In this document: piece by piece, positions 23,801-36,464 of the stretch
Numbering within the stretch: position 1 is the first letter of the stretch
Layout: each line of letters opens with the position of its first letter
Assembly (NCBI RefSeq): GCF_921293095.1
Contig: NC_060251.1
Location: 63,939,585 to 64,003,584 of the forward strand
Direction: 5' to 3'
Length of the DNA: 64,000 nt
From: Ischnura elegans
Taxonomy: Eukaryota > Arthropoda > Insecta > Odonata > Coenagrionidae
Program-made: the position numbers and the translations under genes
The notes under the pieces: generated by a model
The model's database searches: none
Seen by the model: the letters and a program-made list of their open reading frames with translations, nothing else
Told to the model about the DNA's origin: nothing

Positions 23801-26800
23801 ATTATCATTCCGTATGTTTCCATATGGTATGTTTCAAAGGGATAGTAGTCAAATTAAAAAAAAAATATCAACTGGGAAAGACCACACGCACGATATACCA
23901 TGATGATGATCGTAATATCTGTATAACTACTATGTACATGATTGTTGCATCCCTAAACTGGCAGATTCGACCAATATTCGCTCTTCTAAATGGGATGATT
24001 TTAAGTTCCCGACAATCAAATCCGCTGTGGAGTATTTTATCAATTTTGTTTAAAAATAACTCCAAGCTTTAGTCTGCTTGGGCCCTCTACATTAAAGTCC
24101 CTATATAGCTAGAAACTAATTCACTGATTGGGTGATTGATACAAATTAGTAGCCCAAACTGTGATATGTGTGGCTAAATGGAATATTGGACGTAAAAGTA
24201 AAAAAAAATTCATCGGGAGGAAAAATCTGAAATCTTTAAAAAGTCGATTACTTTTCGAGATATATCGACTTGAATTAACATGGGAGCCTTATGGGACTAA
24301 AACTTTTTCACTTTTATAATGTTTTTCTAAATATGGGAGGAACATGAGATTCCTTTGACATAAACTGGATTTTTTGGTTGATTTTTTGGTGTGGTTGTCA
24401 TTGCGATGATTTGATATTTACTATTTTTTATGAATTTTTGAAAGTGCCCCATGCTTTTCTTATGGCACTACGTTAGGATTTTTTTTGACCAACTTGCAAT
24501 AATCGCAGGACAAATTCCTTGAAACGCAAGATAATCATTGTCGCCATTTTTTTGTGGAGCATACATTCTTTGATATCTTAGCAACCATTTCAGCTAGATG
24601 AATGAAATTTTCAGGGTAATAGCATCATTAAAATGGTCAACTTTTGCAATGGTGATAATTCCGCTCGATCGATTCATGTGCGAGTTATATCGATACCAAT
24701 CTCCTTGGATACGCTTTAATCGCTAATAACTTTTTTGTTAATCAAGTTTTGAATATGAAAGTCAAATATATAAAAGCTGATAATGTGTTTTATCCGACAA
24801 AAGTTAAATCAAGCGGATCGAATGATTAGAGCCGAAGTAATTATCGATCCAAGTGTGCATTCGATAGATCCCTTTTTTAGACTTATTTACATAGTTACGG
24901 GCATATAAATTTTAATATATTGGTAAGATAGAAATGCTCTATGCACACATGCAAATAATTTTGATGGGTAACGATTCCTAATGAAAATATATCGATATGA
25001 AATTATATCGATAGGCCTCATTTTCTCCTTTGCTATTGACCGTAACTGTTCGTAATTTTCAGGGTAGTACCTGACTGGCAATATAAATGTTTCTTTATAA
25101 TTGAGGCTCCATGGCAACCATAGTTTTCATTTTATATCGACATTTAATTTCAATGTAAAGTAAATGGCGATACACTCATATCGTTTTTACGTACGATTTC
25201 ATTCAGGATTTCGAAGTGGTTGCTAAGGCTGGAAGTGATTATTGATGTCTGGTAAACCAACTCTACTGCACGGAAGCGTTACCAATTCATTATTTTGGTT
25301 TAAACATTGACTTATTTTTTTACTTTCAATTACGTTTGCATGCATTACACCATTTAAAAATGCTTAACTGTATTTATGTATTTTTTATATTTGATTGTTT
25401 TGAATAGTTTTAATTTCCCTTTGATAATGTATCTCCTTTCCAAAATTACATACTACATTATGCATCATTGAAATACGAAAAATTCAATATTCAAGGCGCA
25501 TCCTTACCCATTCTTTCATCAAATCATTTCAGTGGCATTATTGATTGCCTAATGTGCGCAATAATTACAATCATATTAACCGGTAATATTGACCATTATA
25601 TACCAGGGTTGCTTTTTCCCGTGGTTATTTAACCACACGAAATTACGGATAGTTTGCTATTAAAATTTTTAATTACGTTTTCTAGCATACGTAGGGCCTA
25701 TATGTTATGCCTGTTGCATACTTCTTTACCAACGCTGAAATTTGGGGTTACGAAGACTACACCCTCACGTAATTCATCGTTTAAGAATGTTTTACAGTAT
25801 GTGGGATTCAAGTAGTCGGGAATCGATATCTAATAAAGCTCGCGTAAGGCGTCACGACAAATGAATGCCATCACCAAAAATTGTGTTAATTCGGCGAAGA
25901 TAATTTGCTGTGAATATGTAATGATTATGAAAAAATCTTGCGCGACCTGTTATGAAAGCCGTGTTACGCTGATTTGCGTTGGTTGCGCCATCTATACAGT
26001 GATAATAAAAATATATTTTAGAATATCTATTTCCATGTGTATTGTTAATAACAAAAACTTTCGTGCATGGTTATATATATATTTATACTTTTGAGTGCCT
26101 ATATTTTGCGTTCATATTGCCATCTCCCACCTCACAAATAAGAGCAGGTTTTAGAATAGCTAATTTTATGGCTGTGTGTGAAAATAATTTACAGGCCAGG
26201 CGATAGCTATCTTTCACATTATTCCGCGCTCATATATTTAAGAATAGATGAACAGTTATGATGTGTATGAATTGTCGAATTTTTATAAATAAACTTCAAG
26301 GAATATGCGAATGCTGGATTTTTGAGGACAGAGCGTCTGAGCTTCTCTCGGTTGAAAGGTGGTAACATTTAATAGATCCGCGCTTTTTGGATTTCTGTCT
26401 TCGAAATTAACTTGATCGGCTGGGTATTGGTGCATTGAATTGGTCTTAGTCCGATAGTAAAAAAAATCTGTTATATTTTTTTAAGTATGTTGGGTTCAAA
26501 TCTTCATAATCAGAAAGAGAAAAGCTACAATTCTAGGACAAGGGTCAAAATACGAAAAATCGGAGATATTTCACAAGTGCATCCGTCGTTAATTTTATAT
26601 TTCTCTCCATTACGTAAATATTCTTTTCAAAACGGTCTTAACGCTAAGTCGGTCGTAACGCATCGTGGTTACTAAGACGACGTTAAGTATCGTTGAGAGC
26701 GAAAGAGCGTATCCTCCGTCTATTTCATCTATTAAAACGATATTGTAAGTGTTTTCTTTCCGTTTTTAAGCAACTTATGGACCCAATACTCGAATACGCG

Positions 26801-28300
26801 TGACACAAACATGTTCCCACCCCCCTCTCGAACCCGCTTGATGAAATCAAGCGCCTATCGACTCGTTGTTAGTATAAGACACTGTGGTCTGTCGTGGTTC
26901 CCGTCTCACAACCTGCAGCGCAACAATAGGCCCTGATAATTCGTTGCTAAGCTGAAGAGCATCGGTGTATTGCTGCACTATGGGTTGCATACATTTGGGC
27001 GTTATACTGGTACTTTCCAGTCGCTAATGTCTCCAAAAGTATTGAGCGTTGGCTGCTGAAACAAAAACTACACCTCATTTGTATTCATTTCCTATCACCT
27101 AGAAAAATTTGTATGAGATCTGGTGTTGACACTGTCAGAAATAATTCTCTCCCTCTCCTCCTCTGTTAGTGAATCCGAAGTTTGATTTTCAGCAGTTTGA
27201 CTCGTCGATTAGATATCGTCATTTAAAAATCTAATAGCGTATAATACGGAACGAAGGCTGAAGAACGACGAATATGCAATCGGGAATAGCTAAAATAGTA
27301 GACCTACCAACGAAATAAGCCTCCGTAAGGGGTATTGGTAGGCCCCCTGACCTCAGGAAGTTTCTCACGCGGCCAACGCACAGGAAAACTAGAAAATAAA
27401 ATTTACTCGTGCGAACGTTTTAGGAATTTACCGGGACAATTCTCAACGACTCCCACCCACTGATAACCATAATACGTTACCAGCCTCGATATAACTATTG
27501 AATGGAAAATATGTTATGGAATTTTTTTCCACCGCTTACGCACAAAAGCTATGCGTAAAACATGGTGGCAACTGCACTGGTACAAAAGTGGGGATAATTT
27601 ATACTTCGATTTAATTGGATACATTTAACACTTTTGGAAAAGGGACGAAAATTTGATAATGATTTTCAATTTTAACGAAGGCAAGCATATAAATTTTCAG
27701 ACTCATTATCTTACGGGTTGGGAATCTCGATTTTTACCATTTCCTCATTAATAAAGGGTTTCACAAGTCTGCTGCCGGGTATTTCAGAATTTGAAAAAGA
27801 TTTCTGAGACCTTTTAATTTCGATCAATATCTCTCGCAACCACCCACTAATTTTCTATACACGAAAATAAAAATTGTTTAAAAATTAATTTCTGTTGGTT
27901 GGAGAATTTATTTCTAAGTACATTAAACGCTACAGTGAAGCAGGAAGAAAAAAAAATTAACCACTCAATTATGAATAAAGGAAAAGGCATAGATGCGTAG
28001 AATAAAAGTGATTAAATATGAATACTTAAACAAGTTACGAGTCTGCACGTGCTCCCATCGATTTATTCCGGATAATTGGACAGTGTACATCCTATTGGAT
28101 AAAACAAAATAAAACTCCATAAAAATCTCCAATTTTTTTAAAGAATAATTTTTCATAAATAAAATCAACTTTGCCTCTATAATAACTCTCAATATCAAAA
28201 ATAAATAAAATAACAACTCAAAAAAAGATCTATTTAGATATTCTACGCATAATTTACGGGCAGAACACTGGCTGTGTAACAAAACATCATCAAAATTGCT
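23801..28300. other. AT-rich stretch of 4.5 kb without a recognisable gene
   Basis: I find no supportable exon, no RNA gene and no paired transposon ends. Inside it are a cluster of TATCGATA sites (separate entry), a fragment of MITE family A at about 27205-27245, and a small palindrome CGTGGTTATTTAACCACACG near 25620. A host gene with long introns crossing this region cannot be excluded by eye. Confidence 0.4.
24688..25013. promoter_or_regulatory. Cluster of TATCGATA sites
   Basis: The 8-bp palindrome TATCGATA occurs exactly three times (24688-24695, 24990-24997, 25006-25013), with near-matches at 24257, 24840 and 25133. In Drosophila this is the DNA replication-related element bound by DREF/BEAF-type factors. 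Whether it functions here is unknown; AT-rich sequence raises the chance frequency. Confidence 0.25.
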
Positions 28301-29429
28301 CATGATAACGTTTACTCTTTAACGATTTTATGATATTCCAACATTTTATGATATAATTCAAATGAATTAAATCATAATTTTAATACACAATGTGTTACTG
28401 ATGAAAAACGATTTACTTTTTTCAGTTTTTATTCTTAAGTGAATTCAAATACCACTCAGGATCTACGTCATCAAGTTAATTTTGCATGGTGCTATGATTA
28501 ATGACTGCTACTATTAAAATAAAAAAAAATATATTTCTATGCCGTAATAAACGAATAATCAGAGGACAAATTCAGCTAACATAATATTTCATGGTTATCA
28601 ATATTAACTCTACGAGAGTCACGCGGGTATCAATGACATACGAGGACAAGGAAAACAAAGTAACCTTAGACAAAAGTTACGACCGTTTACAAAATAAACA
28701 AATCAGATGAAAGATTTAAAAAATACTTAAATACTATGAATAGAAACTAAACGAACATATAATCAGAATATTATAAATTCGTTCGAGTGAGGAAAATCGA
28801 ATTGGGATCATTAAATGTATCCCTAATGAATCAGAAAACAAAATGAAAGCTGGAAGCGAATTAATATGCCCTCAAATTGGTTCTGAGACTGCTGTTATTA
28901 ATAAAAATGAATCAAAGCTATCGAAATCAAGCGAAACAAAGATTAATTCACCAAGCAGACAATCAAATAAGCGGCAAAACAAAAAAACGATCATTAATAT
29001 CCACACAAAAATCCCAATTAAAAATGACACTCCTGTTCGACAACACTTCCGAATGTAACGCAAAAACAATGAAAGATATAACTACTCGTAAAATAAACGG
29101 ACTTCAGTTACATACGCTCCGGAATTACGAAAAACTCGTATGAAGACAAAAAAATCATACTGAATTTAATCTCATTGTGAGATCGCATTTACAATATTCA
29201 TAACTGACGTTTAAAAATTATTTTACAGCTTTCCCTTTATCTATTTAAATCCCTCATCTTACTATACGATATCTAATACCACAAGTCTGTTTGAGATGAA
29301 AAAGTAGGTTCCATAATTTTTAAGTGCATTATAAAAAAATTTAATGAACTTAATATACATGTTGTGTGACACGATCTTCTCTATTCAACATAAATAATTC
29401 TCTGTTAAGGCCATTCAAACGCGGACAAC
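28301..29429. other. AT-rich gene-free stretch
   Basis: Two overlapping plus-strand frames at 28843-29143 are rich in K, N and S with no recognisable domain. Nothing else is seen. Confidence 0.4.
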
Positions 29430-29790
29430 TCGGTCGTTTAAAAGCGAGGTGGAGTGTTTCTATCGGTGATATCACCGTATCTTTATTATCAAGTTATGCG
29501 GGAGAAATATTTGGCTTAATTTGGAACTAAGTATTTCACTAGATAAGGCATTCCATAATTTGCTACCAGTTACTACGAAGAACCTATTGAAGGTACAAGT
29601 CCGGTGGATGGGGAGTTGTAAGTTATCGTTTCGCCCTCTAGTAACCCGTTTTTGAAAGCTCTTCTTAAAAAGAAATCGATAGTATGAGTAAATTAGTTCC
29701 CTACTATTGAAAATATGTAGCAGAAATTTCCAAGGTAAAACTTTTTTATCAACTTACTACTTAGAGTATAAACCACCTAAAAAGACAATT
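29430..29790 (-). pseudogene. LINE reverse-transcriptase C-terminal fragment
   Basis: On the minus strand, from about 29700, the translation gives YSYYRFLFKKSFQKRVTRGR, then LQLPIHRTCTFNRFFVVTGS and KLWNALSSEILSSKLSQIF. This matches the extreme C-terminus of jockey/CR1/I-type reverse-transcriptase ORFs, which end in an R-T-R/N-N-L-x-L-P segment, then FF...W-N-x-L-P. It is a short isolated piece without the catalytic domain, so family placement is tentative. Confidence 0.5.
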
Positions 29791-29799
29791 TACAGGACA

Positions 29800-30708
29800 G
29801 CGTTAAATAAAATAATGCCAAGGATAACAACGGCTCTTCGGATGCTTGAGGCTCTGATAAAACGTGCAAAATAGGAGGAGAAAAATGGCGAGGAATGCAA
29901 AAGAAAGGAGAGGAGTTGGAAAGGGAAGAATACGCGTACACAATGGCACACGAAGAAGAAGAGAAGGATAAGTGAAGGGGAGAGAACAAATGAAGGCCAG
30001 AGCCCGCAATCCCCACGTCAACGGTATTCCACGTAATTTATTTAAAGGTAGAAAGGACATTCCCAAAGGACATGGGAGCCAAGGTGGACCGAGAGCCTAA
30101 AGGGATAAGGGGGGCAAAAGTGGAGACCCCGAGACCCTTACGTCCCGGCCTATTCCACAGTTCGCATCTAACCGTCTCCCCTGACCCTTTTCCCGTCAAG
30201 CCTGTCCCTTTACTTTCCGCTCCGAAGAAATAAAAGGGGGCAGTGCAAATCCCTCGGAAGCCCTGGGGCACATGACCGCGGGAAAGCGATGTGGCCCATG
30301 GTAGCATCCCTGTAGTACCCCTATCGAACAGGCATACACTTCCCAATGCTGATGCCCGCTCCACCCACGACCCTATCCCCGAACCTTCCCCGATACCTGA
30401 AAGGGGTGTCTACTCGGGCGATGGACCCTTGGAACCCCGCAGCCGATATAATTAAACGCCCAAAGCCGACCCTTTCGCCTGCTTAAAATCGGCGCCGGAG
30501 CTGCTGTTGCGGTCAGTAACGTGACATTAAAAAATGCGTGGGATTCCGCGGGTTTTGCCGTCGAGAGACGGTAATTGTTAACCTTCTGAACGTACCGCTG
30601 ATTATCAAAATCCCCTTGGGCCAAATAACATGCATGGAAAAGATGCAGAGACACGCAAAGGATATGTAACCAACGCTTGATTGAACATGATCTTCCAGGG
30701 TGAACCTT
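29800..30708. other. Gene-free stretch, GC-rich at 30050-30480
   Basis: Frames are open on the minus strand because of composition. The longest (30373-30930) runs into the hAT MITE that starts at 30717, so it is not a conserved gene. I see nothing else. Confidence 0.45.
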
Positions 30709-30716
30709 CTTTGCCT

Positions 30717-31285
30717 TAGGGATGGGCAAAAAATACCGGTATTCGGTAGTACCGAGTACTATTTTTTTCCACTCCGGTAGTACCAGCCAGTATTTAAAAG
30801 CGGTACTACCGTATCGGTACCAAAAAAATACCGATACTGGTATGGCCGGTACTTCGACAGCGTTTATTTGAAATGAATTGAAGCACTCACCTGATGGCGT
30901 TCCCGAGAGAACTTCACACTTATAATACACAAGTAAAACACCAAAGCTTAAAACGTATGCACCGAAATCATTTGCATGACGTTGCCTTCGACGACAACTA
31001 CGTCGCTATCACCCTTCTTACTATCAGATAATCGGGCCTCCAATATAGTAATTTAATATTTGACTTATTCAGTGTATTCTTTCTACCTGGTATTCTAATT
31101 TGCCGAAATACCGGATACTTAGGGTAATGCGTACGTTTATTGTCAACTTATTAATATATTTAATTATTCACGAAAGTACCGGTATACCAGTATTTTTTCG
31201 CCGGTACTACCGGGGGAGTAGTATTATTGCTTTTTAATACTCATCGCAAAAATACCGGTACTTTTTTAAGTACCGCCCATGCCTA
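30717..31285. mobile_element. hAT-type MITE (569 bp) with perfect TSD
   Basis: The left end is TAGGGATGGGC and the right end is the complement of TAGGCATGGGC. The perfect 8-bp target-site duplication CTTTGCCT flanks it (30709-30716 and 31286-31293). Both ends are dense in the motif ACCGGTA/TACCGGT within the first 150 bp, probably subterminal transposase-binding repeats. The interior has no transposase. An 8-bp duplication is diagnostic of the hAT group among elements with such short ends. Confidence 0.9.
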
Positions 31286-31293
31286 CTTTGCCT

Positions 31294-31756
31294 AGTGTCG
31301 CCAACAGTCGCAACGGGAAGGGTAGCGGCAGTAAGGAGGAAAATAAAACCGCAAAGGAACTAAAAAGACCTAAACGAAATTAACAAGCAAATTTAATTAA
31401 CAAAATAAGGTTAACTTGCATTACGTCACCAAGGAGGGAGTTGAAGGGAGCAAATATGTTGAAACAGGGGTGGTAGGAATAGAGGATCCCAAGCTTACGT
31501 ACCGGTGGCGATGAAGCTGACCAGGAGCGGCTTCGATGGGTGGAGCGGCACCACCTACCGAAGAAAATGCCCCAGCTCTTTCTTGGGGCCGGATATATAT
31601 ACCGCTTGACCCATTCATTTTCTTCCCAGAGGGACACCTTCCAAGGAGAAGTTGACCGCTGATGTACCAGAGTCGATAGGACGTATGTTCTCTCTCTAAC
31701 TTGGCTGAACCCTGAGCCTCACATGCACGGCTCACTCGCGAATATTACATACTGAT
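31294..31756. other. Spacer with a possible TATA box
   Basis: TATATATA at 31594-31601 lies in a locally GC-rich block. On the minus strand a splice-donor-like CGTAAGC occurs about 100 nt downstream (31493-31499). No coding exon could be supported in either frame. Confidence 0.25.
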
Positions 31757-31960
31757 TCTCAAGTTCGCCCCTAGAGCTATTGCCGCTTCGTTCTCATTAA
31801 AATCAGATTTCAAAATCGCCACTCGCGGCGCCACTAGTCATCGATTTCCACTTTTCACGTAAAAAATACGCGGCAGTAATATGTAACTGAGACAATAAAT
31901 CATATAAACCACACATTCAGCGCATGGGACACGATTGTCAAGTAAAAAAGACCACTTCCG
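31757..31960 (+). repeat. Dispersed repeat family E, copy 2
   Basis: Direct match to 14818-15030. Anchors are CAAGTTCGCCCCTAGAG, TTTCCACTTTTCACG, ACTGAGACAAT and GATTGTCAAGTAAAAA. Confidence 0.55.
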
Positions 31961-32149
31961 CCACGGTTAATGGCGTTAGTCATACAGCAGATATAACGCT
32001 TATCCGCCATGTTCTTGGGCCTCCTATAATGGAGTTCCCTTGGGCTCACTTCTAACATATGGAAGTAGGCAACATTGTGCATAAGCCGTAAAGGAAGAGT
32101 CATGCGGATAATATGGACTAGGTCTTTCTGTCCTGCCATAATTCTACCG

Positions 32150-32430
32150 ATTTGATCGATAGATTTTTCTTCCTCATAGGAAAATCTACTAAAATTGGTA
32201 GCATATTAATTGCATAAGCTTGGTTTCGCTGATGGTAGGACCTGCCCACCTTGTGACGGTGCAGGATTCCTCGTCCCCTCCCTTCCTTCCCCGTCCTTCC
32301 CCTGGAGGCGTCGTCGGGCTCTCATCGCGGCGGCGCCTCCTTTCCTTGTTCCTTCCCGTCCTTCCCCTTCTGGTGGCAGAGGAAAAAAGCTGATCGCTTA
32401 TAGTCCCTGCTCCAGGAGTGTATCCCGCGA
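32150..32430 (+). repeat. Dispersed repeat family C, copy 2
   Basis: TAGGAAAATCTACTAAA followed by the GC block CATCGCGGCGGCGCCTCC and TTCCTTCCCGTCC matches the family C blocks at 6.4 kb and 58.7 kb. It has no coding content. Confidence 0.5.
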
Positions 32431-32454
32431 GCCCGCCCTAAGGGTTTCGTTCCC

Positions 32455-33230
32455 ACTGTCCTGCCATAATCACATAATTGGCTGCTACAACGGTAACTGC
32501 GATCGCATCTCGGAGTGGTGAGAATTAGCTCTACTCATAATATCACCACCTTCTCCTTTTCAATTGTCAATTCGCCAACAGAATAGGGTAACTACCCTGC
32601 AAAAAATGGTGAAAAAATGAGATAAAAATCCAATTATTCTATTACCGCTTCTTCAGAGAGAATTTATACCGCTCATGATCCCGCTTTTAAACCTATTACA
32701 GCCTTAAAGCCCAAAGCATGTTCACCTCACACGTTTACTTCGGTGAAGCTTTGATATTGCATCATGAGAAATATTGAACGAGGTAGGACGCTGGATGTTT
32801 CTGACAGTGGCGTATCCAGGGTAGGAACAAGGGGGAGGAACTAATTGGGTAACCTCACAGTAGTAGTGGAGGTCCGAACAAAATTACCAATCTATATAGT
32901 GGAAATTGGATACCCAAAGGGGGGGGCTACAGCCCCCTTGGCTCCCCCATTGATCCGCCACTGGTTTCTGATATTTTTAGTAAGTACATTACTGTACGCG
33001 TATCGCGTGCGATTCAAGATATAGGAAACAGTCACTTTTCCAACACGTTTTGCCAGGGTTTCTAGAATAGCTACGTCTTTCTGTCCTGTAATCGTCATAC
33101 ATCTGGCTGTTACGATAGCAGCTATGATCGCATCTTGGTGCGGTATATATTAGCTCTTCTCACAATGTTACCATCTCCCTCATTTTTGTAGCGTCATTGT
33201 ATTCTAATATGGTAACATGGGAGAATTACC
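32455..33230. repeat. Direct repeat pair of about 150 bp
   Basis: Positions 32455-32600 and 33080-33230 are degenerate direct repeats, sharing CTGTCCTG, GGCTGCTAC/GGCTGTTAC, GATCGCATCT and TTAGCTCT. A hAT MITE (32805-32963) lies between them. Confidence 0.5.
32805..32963. mobile_element. hAT-type MITE (159 bp) with perfect TSD
   Basis: Ends CAGTGGCG / CGCCACTG, flanked by the perfect 8-bp duplication GTTTCTGA (32797-32804 and 32964-32971). The terminal sequence CAGTGGCG and the G-run interior are typical of short hAT MITEs. It is non-coding. Confidence 0.92.
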
Positions 33231-34484
33231 GAAGATTAATCCTCGAGTAAGTAACCTCCATCACTACTGTATACAATGGGGTGCTCTCATAAAATTGAAA
33301 AGGTAATTTTTTCCATGTCTAGATAAGTAAGTTAAAGTTATTAACGTATGCAAAAATATGGCTTCATAATTCTTAATATTCTTGTTGCTTTCTACAGAGC
33401 AATTGAGTTCGCAAAAATTACTAAATTCTTAAGCGCTACAAGAACGCCCAGTAACGTCAAAATGCGAGTAAACAGACAACAGACAGTAACGACGGCAAAA
33501 AATATATACCATGATACTGATTCATAAGTTAAAGGGTGGGTGAAAAACAGTTGTGAACAGTTTAAGTTTTTATGGTGCGTGTGTTGCGCAATGGCTGACT
33601 CCGACTTCGTAAAGACGCATTCTGGGAAAATTCTGAAGGTAGATTAATTCATGGACGCTTATTTCTTCTCCAGTAATGAAGATTTCTCGGCGCGGAGTTG
33701 AGAGGCCGCGAAATTGAATTGTAACATAAATTAAATCAATAATCTCGTTTGCTAGTAATCTAAGGCTGGGTTTGTCTCTCATTTAACCAATGTCATTTGC
33801 TCATTGCTTTTGATGTGTTCTTGGTGCATTATTGGAATAGGTGAAGCTAACGTTTTGGAGAAATACAACGGATCATATTCAGGCGGATTTACTTAGCATT
33901 CTTTAGGCCTGGAAGAGAGACATACGGTGTTTCAGCATTTTGTTAGGTTTAACTGTTATTAAATTTGATCGTTTGCACTGTTGGAGCTAAGGAGACACCA
34001 GAATATTAAGTGATAAAAATAATCTCATACTGTGGAAATCACCGTAGATGAGGAGGATGAAAAAGTAATGACCGCTGTTTGTCAAGACTGTGCTGCATCT
34101 TCCAGTATGCATACATTCTTAACACCTGTCAATTATTCAGGATAAATATTACGCATGGCTGATGATGAATTTACCATATAATGCCAAGAAAAAATTAATT
34201 GTACTGAGAGATAAATAGATTTCCCTAAAACTGGGACAAATAGTCTACTGGCACTACTTAAACGTATCGTTTACTGGGCTCTGACGTCACGCTCAGCCAA
34301 CATGGCGACGGGTCGTTTGGAGCGCAAGATTACTATAAAATTTTCAAAGTGGAATTTTACGAATAATACGCAGGTTAGGGAAGAACTGCTTTCACTGTAA
34401 CCTTCAGCACGAAGGATATTTTTTATCGCATAATCATCCATTTTCAGTGGAATTCCTCATTTCTATCATTATCATTAGTCATAA
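33231..34484. other. Gene-free stretch
   Basis: AT-rich, with no supportable gene or paired repeat. Confidence 0.4.
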
Positions 34485-34622
34485 TCTACGTAGGTCAACA
34501 ATCCAAATATTAGTTTAACGCAGCTCTCCATTCCTCTTTCCTATTCGCTAGCCTTTTCATAGCGACATATTTCTTCTCTTTTACATCTTTTTCGACCTGT
34601 CCAATGTATTTTCCTGGTAGTT
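34485..34622 (-). pseudogene. RTE-like LINE 3'-end fragment
   Basis: The minus-strand reading with the ...DVKEKKYVAMKRLANRKEE motif and an ATTATCATT-type tail is the same 3' end as at 1195-1545 and 63113-63435. Only about 115 bp of coding tail remain. Confidence 0.7.
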
Positions 34623-34711
34623 GACTTCTACTACTTCTTTTAAGTGTTATAAGGAGAAATTAACTACCAAGAAGCCTTATAGTGGAATATCGATCGTTTT
34701 GATTTTCGGAT

Positions 34712-35242
34712 GAGAAAGTAAAGGAAAGGTGCTATTTCGCTCTCGTCCGACCGCACCTTGAATATGCAGCGAGCATATGGGATCCGGTGCAGAAAGACTT
34801 AATCCGCGAACTGAATAAAATTCAAAGGAAGGCTGCGCGTTTCGTCAAATACTGCTACGGGCGTACAGACAGTGTTACCCAGATGTTAGGCGAGTTAGGC
34901 TGGGAGCCGTTGGAGACTCGGAGGCTGCGCGCTAGGCTTAGATTGCTTGAACAATTGAGAATGGATATCTTTATGAGCGACACAGAGAACATAATATTAG
35001 AGCCACACTATATTTCCAGGTCCGATAGAAGTGATAAATTAAGAGAGATGTTTTGCCGAACGGATAGATATGCGAATTCGTTTTTCCCCCGAACCATAAA
35101 GGACTTTAATAAACGCTAGTCCAAACTTCGTTTGAGCACTTAATTTTTTTTTTAGCTGTAAACGGCTGGTGTCCTAACACCCCCTGCCACACGCCTTTTA
35201 GGCGGCTTGCGGGGTGTTATGTAGATGTAGATGTACATCACA
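34712..35242 (+). pseudogene. CR1-like LINE, best 3' copy
   Basis: An open frame from 34712 to the stop at 35117-35119 reads EKVKERCYFALVRPHLEYAA, then SIWDPVQKDLIRELNKIQRK, ARFVKYCYG, MLGELGWEPLETRRLRARL and, at the end, SFFPRTIKDFNKR. The R-P-x-L-E-Y-A-x-x-I-W-x-P motif and the C-terminal F-P-R-T-I-x-x-W/F-N form are the hallmarks of the region after the reverse-transcriptase fingers/palm in CR1/L2-like LINEs. The 3' UTR includes CCTAACACCCCCTGCC and ends in (ATGTAG)n. It is 5'-truncated, so it cannot be active even though this segment is open. Confidence 0.85.
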
Positions 35243-36462
35243 CAGTTAAGAATGACTAGTGAACTCTGTCCTATGTAACTTATTCGGGCGTAGGTAACTT
35301 AAGTGAGCTACATGCCACTTCACAGCTCACAGCACATGCATGCCAATTGGCGAGTAAATATTTTATTTATTCAAATTGTAGAAACAATGCTTTTCTGAAA
35401 AATACGACCGACGTTAATAAAAACTTTCTTTAAGGCTTCAACCATAGTTCTAAAGGAAACAGCAATTCTATACACCGACGTGAAAAGGTGATCAGGAGTC
35501 GTAGATTTTGTTTTCTCCACGGAAATATTTTTCTTTCAGAAAGAACATTTACTCTTGCTATAAATTTATAATCGGTGAATTTAATAGACATTAACCTACT
35601 TCATCAAATGATCATTCTTACTAATTGGAGCGGTGCCTCAATCTTCCAGGTCAAGGATTTTCTTGAGCATATTCTAGCATTTTAGTGTCTCCAAAATCAG
35701 ATCCTTTACTTAAACGCATTTAAACGAAGAGTGAATAACGGCAATGGAATACGATTTCATGAAGAATGTATTCAGAATTTATTCATTATGCCAGCAATGC
35801 CTTTTAAGGAAAATTAGGGTCTGTAAAAAATGGTAGGCTAAATATAAATAGAAAAATAAAACTTTGAGGAAAAGTAAGCACAAAAATGCGTTGCTCATGA
35901 GATTTAACTTCACATAATTAACATACATTCATCAGAATTTTCTCGGGGGTGCAGGTATCCTATATATACAAATCATTTGAACAAACTACCTGCCAAGAAG
36001 ATGAATTACAAAATTCAGTAATGAAGTCTAAGATAAAACAAAAACATAAATAGAACTGGATTTGAACTAGTAGTCTAACGAACCGTTATGCGGCGTATGA
36101 TCGATAAAATGGCAATGAAGCTTGAAGATTTTAAAAATTTTCATCTTCCCGTAAGCCAATATTGACTACCAAGTGATTGATAAACTACTTCCACCGAAAA
36201 AAAGCTTCCATTTATCATTCCTTTCCTTCACGTATCCCTCAATCTTCATTCCTATATGCTCAAGTTTCACAAAAGCCTCTGCATCAAGGGCGTCTCCGGA
36301 AAAACTTGGCGCTTCCACTTTATCACTCAAAACCTAAAAGCTGATCAACCCTTTAAGGCTGGCGCGACCATGTGGGAACAGTTCAATATTCTAAGGAACA
36401 TTCATAGTGCCGGCGAAATATTCGTCAGAATTTTCCATTCTTACTAGAAATATCAATAAATC
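35243..36462. other. Gene-free stretch
   Basis: AT-rich. Nothing recognised. Confidence 0.4.
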
Positions 36463-36464
36463 TA

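Noticed and set aside
23653-24072. 139-codon plus-strand open frame
   Set aside because: It runs across an inverted LINE 3'-end fragment and has no recognisable content.
30373-30930. 185-codon minus-strand open frame
   Set aside because: It crosses the border of a young hAT MITE (30717-31285), so it cannot be an old conserved gene; no domain is seen.
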